Origin: Comamonadaceae bacterium CG2_30_57_122
Lineage (GTDB): Bacteria > Pseudomonadota > Gammaproteobacteria > Burkholderiales > Burkholderiaceae_C
Reading direction: 5' to 3'
Length of the DNA: 37,679 bases
Assembly: GCA_001871515.1 (NCBI GenBank)
Contig: MNXW01000211.1
Span: 1 to 37,679, forward strand
Shown here piece after piece: positions 9,283-17,713 of the stretch. The notes below the pieces were generated by a model. The model saw only the letters and a list, made by a program, of their open reading frames with translations. It was not told where the DNA came from and ran no database searches. Each line of letters opens with the position of its first letter. Positions within the stretch are counted from its first letter, which is position 1. The position numbers and the translations under genes were made by a program.

Positions 9283-10593
9283 ATGACACATGTTGAAAAA
9301 AGAGTCCCGGAAACCCACCAACTGGTGCGTCACACCGTGGCCCTGGTGCTGGCGGGCGGGCGCGGCAGCAGGCTCAAGCAGTTGACCGACACCCGCGCCA
9401 AACCGGCGGTCTACTTTGGTGGCAAGTTCAGGATCATTGACTTTGCCCTGTCCAACTGCCTGAATTCCGGCATACGGCGCATGGCAGTGGTCACGCAATA
9501 CAAGTCGCATTCACTGATGCGCCACATGCAGCGTGGCTGGAGCTTTTTGCGCGCCGAGCTCAACGAGATGGTGGACTTGCTGCCTGCCCAGCAACGTGTG
9601 GGCGAGGAGCATTGGTACCGTGGCACGGCGGACGCGATCTTTCAAAACATGGACATCATCCGCTCCAGTCGCCCCAAATACATCGTGATTCTGGCCGGTG
9701 ACCATGTGTACAAAATGGATTACTCGATCATGCTCAAAGACCATGTGACCCTGGGTGCGGGCTGTACCGTGGGTTGCATCGAGGTGCCGCGTGCCGAGGC
9801 CAGTGCCTTCGGTGTCATGGCCATCAACGACACACGGCGCATCACCGCCTTTGTGGAAAAACCCGTGGACCCGCCCCCCATGCCGGGCAATGATGCCGTG
9901 TCCCTGGCCAGCATGGGCATTTATATCTTTGATGCCGACTACCTGTACCAGTTGCTGGAAGCCGACCTGGCCAACCCTGCGTCAGAGCACGACTTTGGCA
10001 AAAATGTGATTCCCCAAGCGGTGTCAGAAGGCCGGGCGCTGGCGCACCCGTTTGGTTTGTCATGTGTGTCGCGGGTGAAAGGCCTTGAACCTTACTGGCG
10101 CGATGTCGGCACCATTGATGCCTTCTGGTCGGCCAACCTGGACTTGGCCTCCACTGTGCCCGAGCTGGATATTTACGACACCGACTGGCCGATCTGGACC
10201 TACCAGCGCCAACTGCCTCCGGCCAAGTTTGTGCCGGACAAAGACGGCAACAACGGTGTTTACGTCAACACCGTGGTCTCGGGGGGCTGTATTTTGTCGG
10301 GCTCGTTTGTGGCGCATTCGGTGTTTTTCTCTGAAGTGCGGGTGCATTCGGCCTGCCATATTCATGAGGCCGTGGTGTTGCCGGATGTCACGATCAACCG
10401 GCATTGCCGCTTGCGCAAAGTGGTGATTGACCGGGGCTGCGTCATACCCGAGGGCTTGGTGGTGGGTGAAGATGAGGTGCTGGACGCGCAGCGCTTTGAA
10501 CGCACCGAAGGCGGCGTGGTGTTGATCACCCGCGACATGCTGGCTAAATTGAACCCAAACAATCCATTAGGGCATGAATGCATGGCGGGGTGA
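9283..10593 (+). CDS. glgC: Glucose-1-phosphate adenylyltransferase
   Basis: [59 protein letters not shown]; upstream GAGGAG RBS. The last ~14 aa come from the adjacent repeat. Confidence 0.97.
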   Translation: MTHVEKRVPETHQLVRHTVALVLAGGRGSRLKQLTDTRAKPAVYFGGKFRIIDFALSNCLNSGIRRMAVVTQYKSHSLMRHMQRGWSFLRAELNEMVDLLPAQQRVGEEHWYRGTADAIFQNMDIIRSSRPKYIVILAGDHVYKMDYSIMLKDHVTLGAGCTVGCIEVPRAEASAFGVMAINDTRRITAFVEKPVDPPPMPGNDAVSLASMGIYIFDADYLYQLLEADLANPASEHDFGKNVIPQAVSEGRALAHPFGLSCVSRVKGLEPYWRDVGTIDAFWSANLDLASTVPELDIYDTDWPIWTYQRQLPPAKFVPDKDGNNGVYVNTVVSGGCILSGSFVAHSVFFSEVRVHSACHIHEAVVLPDVTINRHCRLRKVVIDRGCVIPEGLVVGEDEVLDAQRFERTEGGVVLITRDMLAKLNPNNPLGHECMAG

Positions 10594-10730
10594 GTTGCGA
10601 GGCCGTTTGACTGGCCGAGAGGCGTTCATGGCCGTAGCCATGGACAACGAACGGACGGGCAAAATGGCCGCAAATCACGCCGCCAGGCATCATGCAGGCA
10701 CGAAGTGCCGCCTAATGGATTATTTGGGTT
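10552..10730. repeat. MITE-like fold-back element, copy 2, with ~20-bp terminal inverted repeats
   Basis: Ends AACCCAAACAATCCATTAGG (10552-10571) and CCTAATGGATTATTTGGGTT (10711-10730), 19/20 complementary; the inner parts are also imperfectly complementary (GCATGAATGCATGGCGGGGTGA vs TCACGCCGCCAGGCATCATGC). Confidence 0.85.
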
Positions 10731-10750
10731 GAAATAGAAAGTGGTTGTAG

Positions 10751-12202
10751 ATGAAGGTCTTGCAAGTCAGTGCAGAAATTTTTCCTTTGCTCAAAACCGG
10801 AGGCCTGGCCGATGTGGCGGGGGCGTTGCCCGCCGCCCTGATGGCTGCCGGGTGTGCCGTGCGGGTGCTGTTGCCGGGGTTTGCGCCAATCTTGGCAGAC
10901 CTGCGCGACGACACCACGTTGGCTGAGCTGACTGCACCGTGGGGCGACGTGGTGCGGGTCAGGCAAGGGGTGCTGACATCGCTGGGTGTCCATGCCTATG
11001 TGCTCGATGCGCCGCAGTTGTACCAGCGTGCGGGCACGCCTTATGAAGACGCGCAGCGCCAGCCGCACCACGACAACCATCTGCGTTTTGCGCTGCTGGG
11101 CTGGGTGGCGGCGCAACTGGCTTGCGGGCTAGACCGGCATTGGCAGCCTGCCGTGCTGCACAGCCACGACTGGCATGCGGGCTTGACCAGCGCTTACCTG
11201 GCCTTTGGCCCGGCCAAAGGGCGGCGCGTGGCCACCGTGTTCACCGTGCACAACCTGGCTTACCAGGGGGTGTTTGCCCCGATTCATTTTTATGATCTGG
11301 GCTTGCCGGCGCAGGCCTTCGCGGTCAACGGGCTGGAGTTTCATGGCCAGCTGTCGTTCATGAAAGCCGGGCTGTATTACAGCGACCACCTCACCACCGT
11401 CAGCCCCAGCTACGCGCAAGAAATCCAGACCCCCGAACAAGGCTGTGGCCTGGATGGCCTGTTGCGCGTGCGCGCCCATGACCTCAGCGGCATCCTGAAC
11501 GCGGTGGACGAGGCGGTCTGGAACCCGGCCCATGACGCGGCGATCACAGCAAAATTTGAGGCCAAAAAACCGGCCGGCAAAGCACGTTGTAAAGCCGCCC
11601 TGCAGCAGGCCCTGGGCTTGGCGGTGCAGGCTGATGCGCCGCTGTTTGGCGTGGTCAGCCGCTTGACCGAGCAAAAAGGTCTGCACCTGGTGCTGGCGGC
11701 GCTGGATGCCTTGGTGGCGCGTGGTGGCCAACTGGTGGTGCTGGGCACGGGTGACGCGGCGTTGGAGGCTGCGTTCACGGCGCGTGCCGCCGCCCGGCCA
11801 GAGGCTGTGTCGGTGCGCATTGGTTATGACGAGGCCTATGCCCACCGCATTTTTTCGGCCACTGATGTCACCCTGGTGCCGTCGCGTTTTGAGCCCTGCG
11901 GCCTGACGCAAATGTATGGCTTTAAATACGGCAGTCTGCCACTGGTGCACCGCGTCGGTGGCCTGGCCGACACGGTGGTCGATTGCGCACTGGAAAACCT
12001 GGCCGACGGCAGCGCCAACGGCTTTGTGTTCACTGAATTTACCCAGCAGGCGCTGGAGCGCGCCATGCGCCGCGCCTTGGCCTTGTATGCCCGCCCCACC
12101 GAGTGGCGTAGCGTGCGCCAGCGTGCCATGCAGCAGCCGTTGGGCTGGGATCAGGCTGCCGCGCAGTACGCGGCTCTGTACCGTCAGCTGGTGGCCTCGT
12201 GA
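10751..12202 (+). CDS. glgA: Glycogen synthase (ADP-glucose)
   Basis: MKVLQVSAEIFPLLKTGGLADVAGALP; VSRLTEQKGLHLVLAAL; PSRFEPCGLTQMYGFKYGSLPLV. Confidence 0.97.
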   Translation: MKVLQVSAEIFPLLKTGGLADVAGALPAALMAAGCAVRVLLPGFAPILADLRDDTTLAELTAPWGDVVRVRQGVLTSLGVHAYVLDAPQLYQRAGTPYEDAQRQPHHDNHLRFALLGWVAAQLACGLDRHWQPAVLHSHDWHAGLTSAYLAFGPAKGRRVATVFTVHNLAYQGVFAPIHFYDLGLPAQAFAVNGLEFHGQLSFMKAGLYYSDHLTTVSPSYAQEIQTPEQGCGLDGLLRVRAHDLSGILNAVDEAVWNPAHDAAITAKFEAKKPAGKARCKAALQQALGLAVQADAPLFGVVSRLTEQKGLHLVLAALDALVARGGQLVVLGTGDAALEAAFTARAAARPEAVSVRIGYDEAYAHRIFSATDVTLVPSRFEPCGLTQMYGFKYGSLPLVHRVGGLADTVVDCALENLADGSANGFVFTEFTQQALERAMRRALALYARPTEWRSVRQRAMQQPLGWDQAAAQYAALYRQLVAS

Positions 12203-13698
12203 GTAGCCCAGCGCGTGCTGCCGGGGTGATCCTGCACCCTACCTCGCTGCCGGGGCCGCACGGCGCGGGCGACCTAGGCCCCCATGCCTATTATTTTGTC
12301 GACTGGTTGCACACCGCCGGGCAAAGCCTGTGGCAAACCCTGCCGCTGGGGCCGGTGGGGCCGGGCTATTCGCCTTACATGGGCAGTTCGGCCTTTGCCG
12401 GCAACCCGCTGTTGGTGGCGTTTGAGCCGCTGCTGGCGCGTGGCTGGCTTGATGCCGCCAGTCTGCAAGCCACATGGGATGACACGCGCATTGACTACGT
12501 GGCACTCGTCCCCTGGCGGCTGCAAATACTGCGCCAAGCTTTTGCCGGGTTTGAGCAGCGTTCCACGGTGCAAGAGCGTGCCGATCTGACCGCTTGGGCG
12601 CAAACGCAAGCCCATTGGCTGGACGACTACACCCTGTTCATGGCGCTGGATCAGGCCTGCCACCCGGCTCTGTGGCCGCAGTGGCCGCAGCCCTTGGCGC
12701 AACGCGACCCGCAGGCTCTGGCAGATGCGCGTGTGCAACATGCGCCCGAGCTGGCATTCTGGTGTTTTGTGCAGTGGCAGTTTGAGCTGCAATGGCAAGC
12801 CCTCAAAAATTACGCCCATGGCAAAGGTGTGCGCCTGGTGGGCGACCTGCCAATTTTCATTGCGCACCACAGTGCCGACTGCTGGGCCCGGCCCGACCTG
12901 TATTTGCTCGATGCCAGCGGCCAGCCCCGCGTGGTGGCGGGTGTGCCACCCGACTTTTTTTCTGCCACCGGCCAGCGCTGGGGCAACCCGCTGTACGACT
13001 GGGCGGCCATGGCCGCCGATGGCTACCGCTGGTGGATCGCGCGGCTTCGCCGCCAGCTGCAGCTGGCCGATGTGATCCGCATCGACCACTTTCGTGGCTT
13101 TGTGGATTACTGGGAAATTCCTGCCACCGAGCCCACGGCCATACATGGTTGCTGGCAGCCGGGGCCGGGGTTGGCCTTGTTCACTGCGCTGTCGGAGGCG
13201 TTGGGCGCGTTGCCGATCATTGCCGAAGACCTTGGCATCATCACCCCCGAGGTGATGGCGCTGCGTGAGCGCACCGGTTTTCCGGGCATGCGGGTGCTGC
13301 AGTTTGCGTTTTCGGGGGATGCCTCGCACCCGTTTTTGCCGCACAACTTTGACCCCAACACGGTGGTCTACACCGGCACGCACGACAACGACACAGTACC
13401 CGGCTGGTGGGCAAGCTGCAACCCGCATGAACGGGCTTTTGCGGCACAGTACCTGGGTCTTGAAAATTGCCACGAGCAGGGCGTGCATTGGGCCATGCTG
13501 CGTGCCGCCTGGCTGTCGGTGGCGCATCTGGCGCTGTGCCAGTTTCAGGACGTGCTGGGGCTCGACGGCCAGCACCGCATGAACACCCCTGGCAGCATGG
13601 GCTGCTGGAGCTGGCGCTTTAAATGGGAATGGGTCGAGCCGCAGATGGCCACACAACTGGCCCGGTTGACGGCAGCCAGTGGCCGGGGGCGATTTTGA
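12199..13698 (+). CDS. malQ: 4-alpha-glucanotransferase (amylomaltase)
   Basis: GVILHPTSLPGPHGAGDLGP; GYSPYMGSSAFAGNPLLV; VIRIDHFRGFVDYWEIPA; IIAEDLGIITPEV; YTGTHDNDTVPGWW. GTG start overlaps the glgA stop. Confidence 0.96.
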   Translation: MSSPARAAGVILHPTSLPGPHGAGDLGPHAYYFVDWLHTAGQSLWQTLPLGPVGPGYSPYMGSSAFAGNPLLVAFEPLLARGWLDAASLQATWDDTRIDYVALVPWRLQILRQAFAGFEQRSTVQERADLTAWAQTQAHWLDDYTLFMALDQACHPALWPQWPQPLAQRDPQALADARVQHAPELAFWCFVQWQFELQWQALKNYAHGKGVRLVGDLPIFIAHHSADCWARPDLYLLDASGQPRVVAGVPPDFFSATGQRWGNPLYDWAAMAADGYRWWIARLRRQLQLADVIRIDHFRGFVDYWEIPATEPTAIHGCWQPGPGLALFTALSEALGALPIIAEDLGIITPEVMALRERTGFPGMRVLQFAFSGDASHPFLPHNFDPNTVVYTGTHDNDTVPGWWASCNPHERAFAAQYLGLENCHEQGVHWAMLRAAWLSVAHLALCQFQDVLGLDGQHRMNTPGSMGCWSWRFKWEWVEPQMATQLARLTAASGRGRF

Positions 13699-13711
13699 AC
13701 GTCTTGTTTTA

Positions 13712-13775
13712 TAAGCTTTTTAGGCCTCTTGCCCTTTTGTAACATGGGCGAGAAGCTACATATTCAATAGCAAAT
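13712..13775 (-). repeat. Short dispersed repeat, copy D (convergent intergenic region)
   Basis: Minus strand GCTATTGAATATGTAGCTTCTCGCCCATGTTACAAAAGGGCAAGAGGCCTAAAAAGCTTAT; matches the TAGCT..CTCGC..AAGGGC..GAGGCC core. Confidence 0.65.
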
Positions 13776-13792
13776 AAAGCCAATGTAATTTT

Positions 13793-16516
13793 TCATGATG
13801 ATGCAGGTGGCTCGTCTAGCGCGGCAGATTCTTGGGTCACGAGCCTTGCGCGTCGCCAGGCTTTCTCAATTTCCACCGCCAGCCAGACCACGCTGGATGC
13901 TGCCAGGCACAAGCCCAACTCAGCCAGGCTCAGCGGCTGGGTTTTGAAGATGGGGTTCAGCCACGGCACATAAATCGTGGCCATTTGCAGCGTAAAGGTC
14001 AGCAGCACCGCGCCCAGCAGCGGGCGGTTGCTGCCCAGGCCCAGTTGCCAAAGGTGTTCAGACTCCGACCGAATCGCCAGCAGGTGAGCCATTTGCCCCA
14101 AGGTGAGCACGGTGAACACCATGGTTTGCCAGTGTGCGTGGCCGGTGCCAATGGCCCAGGCCTGCACGCCCAGGCACAAGCTCCCCAGCAGCAGGCCAAT
14201 GCCCAGAATGTGTTGCCACATGCCATGGGCAAACAGGCTTTCGGACGGCGCGCGCGGCGGGCGCTGCATGATGCCGCGCTCGGCCGGTTCAGCCGCCAGC
14301 GCCAGGCCGGGCAGGCCGTCGGTGACCAAGTTGACCCACAAAATGTGGATTGGTAGCAGCGGAATGGGCAGCAGCAGCAATGGAGCCAGAAAGATAGTCC
14401 AGATTTCTCCCGAATTACCGGTCATGGCGTAGCGCACAAACTTGCGGATGTTGTCGTAAATGCGCCGCCCCTCGCGCACCGCGCGCACGATGGTGGCAAA
14501 GTTGTCGTCCAGCAGCACCAGGCTGGCCGCTTTGCGCGCCACGTCGGTGCCGCCCAATCCCATGGCAATGCCAATGTCGGCCTGTTTGAGCGCCGGTGCG
14601 TCGTTAACCCCGTCCCCGGTCATGGCAACAAATTCGCCTTGCGCCTGCAGCGCCTGCACAATGCGAATTTTTTGCGCCGGGTCAACCCGGGCGTAAATGC
14701 GCACCTGGCGAACCTGTATCTGCAGGGCCGCGTCGTCGAGCGTGCGCAGGACAACCCCGGTGAGCACCGGCGCGTCGGCCTGGGTAACCATCCCGATGCG
14801 CAGCGCAATGGCGCGGGCAGTGGCCGGGTGGTCACCGGTGATCATCACCGGTGTGATGCCCGCAGCCATGCATTCACGCACCGCCTGGGCGGCCTCGGCG
14901 CGTGGTGGATCCATCAGGCCAATGAGCCCGATCAGGCTTAGGTCGCGCTCTACAGCGTCAGGGGTGGCGGCATCCGGCGTCAGCAACTCAAAGTTGCGCC
15001 GTGCCAGCGCCAGCACCCGCAAGCCCCGTGCGGCCAACGCGTCGGCGCGCGCCAGCCAGACGCTGGGGTTCAACGCAGCAGCCTGATCGCCCGGGCTGGC
15101 AGACCACTGCGTGCTGCAGCGCGGAATAACCGACTCTGGCGCGCCCTTGGTGTAGACCAGCACGCCGCCGGTGTCTGGGTGGAAGGTACTCATGCGCTTG
15201 CGCTCGGCATCAAACGGCAGCTCCGACAGGCGTGGCCAGCCCTTGTCAAGATCGGTTTTGTTCAACCCGGCCTGAGCGGCTACTTCGGTGAGTGCGATCT
15301 CAGTGGGGTCGCCCAGCCAGGAGCCGTCGGGGGCGGGGCTGGCATCGTTGCACAGGGTGGCGGCGCGCAGCAGTTCGACGTGGGCGGCACTGGCGGCACT
15401 GGCGGCACTGTTGCCGGGCATCCAGCTGGCGCAAGCTTCGGCGGCATCCACAACCAGACACTGTGCCTGCATCCGGTTTTGTGTCAGTGTGCCGGTTTTG
15501 TCAGAGCAGATGGTGGTGACCGAGCCCAGTGTTTCAACCGAAGGCAGGCGGCGGATCAGCGCGTTGACTGCCACCATTTTGCGCGCGCCCAGCGCCAGCA
15601 ATATCGTGACCACGGCGGGCAAGGCCTCGGGGATGGCAGCCACCGCCAAGCTAATGGCGGTTAGCGCCATCAGCAGCGGAGTTTCGCCGCGCAGCACCCC
15701 GACCGCAAAAATCACCACGCAGATGCCCAACACCGCCAGTGACACCCGTTTGCCAAAAGCGGCCAGACGCAGCTGTAGCGGGGTGCTGCGCTGGTTGTCT
15801 TGTTTGAGCAGGCCGGCCACCTTGCCAAGCTCGGTGTCGAGCCCAGTGGCCACTACCAGCCCACGGCCGCGCCCATGCGTGGCGGTGGTGCCCTTGAACG
15901 CCATGTTGAGCCGGTCACCCAGCGCCAGCGAGTTGCCTTCGAGAACCCGGGTGTGCTTGTCCACAGTGACCGATTCGCCGGTGAGTGCGGATTCATCCAC
16001 CTTGAGCTGGGCGCTTTTGAGCAGGCGCAGATCGGCCGGCACTTGATTGCCGGCTTCGAGCAACACAATGTCGCCCGGCACCAGCACCTGTGCGCTGACC
16101 TGCTGCACCTGTCCGCTGCGCAGCACGGTGGCTTGCGCCTCCGACAAGCTTTGCAAGGCGGCCAGCGCCTGGTCAGCGCGCCAGGACTGCACCAGCCCGA
16201 TGGCGGCATTGAGCAGCACGATCACCACAATTACCAGCGTGTCGATCCATTCGCCCACTACGCCGGAAATCACGGCTGCGGCAATCAGGATCAGGATCAT
16301 GAAGTCGCTGAACTGCGCCAGCAGCAGCGACCACACATTACGCTGGTCGGCGCTGGGCAGGCGGTTGGGGCCGTAAGTCAGCGCACGCTGGCTGACCTGG
16401 TCCGCAAGCAGACCCTGTTCTGGGTCAACCGCATGGTGGGCTGCCAGCGCTGCACCGTCTTGCAAATGCCATTCGTCGCGCGCGACAGCATTAGCGCTTG
16501 GGCGTTCATTCGCCAT
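13793..16516 (-). CDS. Cation-translocating P-type ATPase (Ca2+-type, P2)
   Basis: ICSDKTGTLTQNRM, ALTGESVTV, MTGDGVNDAPALKQADIGIAMG, PEALPAVVTILLALGARKM. Start at MANERPSAN (16516). Confidence 0.93.
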   Translation of the reverse strand: MANERPSANAVARDEWHLQDGAALAAHHAVDPEQGLLADQVSQRALTYGPNRLPSADQRNVWSLLLAQFSDFMILILIAAAVISGVVGEWIDTLVIVVIVLLNAAIGLVQSWRADQALAALQSLSEAQATVLRSGQVQQVSAQVLVPGDIVLLEAGNQVPADLRLLKSAQLKVDESALTGESVTVDKHTRVLEGNSLALGDRLNMAFKGTTATHGRGRGLVVATGLDTELGKVAGLLKQDNQRSTPLQLRLAAFGKRVSLAVLGICVVIFAVGVLRGETPLLMALTAISLAVAAIPEALPAVVTILLALGARKMVAVNALIRRLPSVETLGSVTTICSDKTGTLTQNRMQAQCLVVDAAEACASWMPGNSAASAASAAHVELLRAATLCNDASPAPDGSWLGDPTEIALTEVAAQAGLNKTDLDKGWPRLSELPFDAERKRMSTFHPDTGGVLVYTKGAPESVIPRCSTQWSASPGDQAAALNPSVWLARADALAARGLRVLALARRNFELLTPDAATPDAVERDLSLIGLIGLMDPPRAEAAQAVRECMAAGITPVMITGDHPATARAIALRIGMVTQADAPVLTGVVLRTLDDAALQIQVRQVRIYARVDPAQKIRIVQALQAQGEFVAMTGDGVNDAPALKQADIGIAMGLGGTDVARKAASLVLLDDNFATIVRAVREGRRIYDNIRKFVRYAMTGNSGEIWTIFLAPLLLLPIPLLPIHILWVNLVTDGLPGLALAAEPAERGIMQRPPRAPSESLFAHGMWQHILGIGLLLGSLCLGVQAWAIGTGHAHWQTMVFTVLTLGQMAHLLAIRSESEHLWQLGLGSNRPLLGAVLLTFTLQMATIYVPWLNPIFKTQPLSLAELGLCLAASSVVWLAVEIEKAWRRARLVTQESAALDEPPASS
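15383..15409. repeat. Perfect 9-bp x3 tandem repeat (GGCGGCACT)
   Basis: Direct reading; encodes an Ala/Ser-rich AASAASAA stretch in the P-type ATPase. Confidence 0.9.
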
Positions 16517-17540
16517 ATAGGTACAACACATAGGTGTTGAGCAAATACATGGTAACCAAGCCCAGGCTGACCCAGCTCATGGCCTGCAGCACACGGCCGC
16601 GCGGCTTGAAAAAAAGCCCCACCAGAGCCAGGCCGGTCATGGTGATGGCAGAACCTGCGGTAACGGCATGCACCGGTGATACGCTGGCGAGCAAGTAACC
16701 AGGGCGGTAAAAAAGGTCATCGACGGCGATGATGAGCACATTGAACAAATTGCTGCCCAGCAGGTTGCTGATGGCCATGTCTAGCGCGCCCATGCGCAGC
16801 GCTGAGAGCGTCACCGCCAGTTCTGGCAAGGAGGTTGCCAGGGCCACAAACAGGCTACCGACAAACGACTTGTTCCAGGCCATGGCGTGGGCTAGATCAG
16901 CGGCCACAAAAGGTAGCCACATGCCCGCACCTGCCACCACCGCAGCAGCTAGACCGAAACGCACCACGGCACGGCGCAAGGCGGGCAAGGCATTGTCAAA
17001 AGTCTCTGACATGGCGCGGGCATGGTCGCGCTCATACGCAAACACCGTCCGCATGGCCACCAGGTAAAGCACCAACAGCACGGGCGTCATCAGACCAAAA
17101 CCCGATGGTGCCAAGCTGCCCGTTACCGCACTGCCGTGGGTTAGCCGCACTTGGCTCATCAGCAAACTGACCAGGGTAAAGCCCAGCATCAGCACACCAA
17201 AGGCCGCCGCCAGAACATGACCCTGGCCGGCGCGGTGCCACAGTGGCTGTTGGCGAAACACGGTATCGATCACCACCAAAAATAGCAGGTTGACCACGCA
17301 GCTCCCCAACGCGTCACCCACGGCCAGGTTGGGTGCGTTGGCCACCGTGACACTGCTGATGCCAGTCGCCAGCTCGGGCAGCGAGGTCACCGTGGCCAGG
17401 AGCGCCAGGCCGACCCAGCTGCCGGTCATGCCGGTGCGCTGGGCAATGACATCACCATAGTGCGACAGCTGATACCCCGCCAGGCCGATCAAGGCGGCGC
17501 ACAGGGCGAACTGCAGCCAGATGGTGGTCACTGGTGTCAT
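16506..17540 (-). CDS. CaCA-family sodium/calcium exchanger-like antiporter
   Basis: Two inverted alpha-repeat-like motifs: SLPELATGISSVTVANAPNLAVGDALGSCVVNLL and ATSLPELAVTLSALRMGALDMAISNLLGSNLFNVLIIAVDD. Start placed at MTPVTTIWLQF. Confidence 0.9.
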   Translation of the reverse strand: MTPVTTIWLQFALCAALIGLAGYQLSHYGDVIAQRTGMTGSWVGLALLATVTSLPELATGISSVTVANAPNLAVGDALGSCVVNLLFLVVIDTVFRQQPLWHRAGQGHVLAAAFGVLMLGFTLVSLLMSQVRLTHGSAVTGSLAPSGFGLMTPVLLVLYLVAMRTVFAYERDHARAMSETFDNALPALRRAVVRFGLAAAVVAGAGMWLPFVAADLAHAMAWNKSFVGSLFVALATSLPELAVTLSALRMGALDMAISNLLGSNLFNVLIIAVDDLFYRPGYLLASVSPVHAVTAGSAITMTGLALVGLFFKPRGRVLQAMSWVSLGLVTMYLLNTYVLYLYGE

Positions 17541-17713
17541 GCTGAAGTTTTGCCAGCAAACAGGGGCGCTTGGTTCATGGGTAAATGGTGTGAGGCTGGG
17601 GGGCAACCGCTATGCTAGCAAGGCCGCAAGCCGGATTCTGTACTGTAGCGAACACCCTGATTTTTGATGTGAATTTATGTCTCTATGTCATGTATATCAA
17701 GCTATTTTAGCTA

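Noticed and set aside
11129-11950. 273-aa minus ORF opposite glgA, and similar long antisense ORFs (7494-8411, 25003-25842, 31141-32082, 32362-33603)
   Set aside because: All mirror strong coding genes with no independent motif or start-context support.
12274-13656. 460-aa minus-strand ORF antisense to malQ
   Set aside because: Shadow ORF of a GC-rich coding gene; low-complexity R/H/G/Q-rich translation and full overlap with well-supported malQ.
15383-15409. Possible CRISPR or larger tandem array
   Set aside because: Only three 9-bp units, in frame inside a CDS; no spacer structure here or elsewhere in the window.
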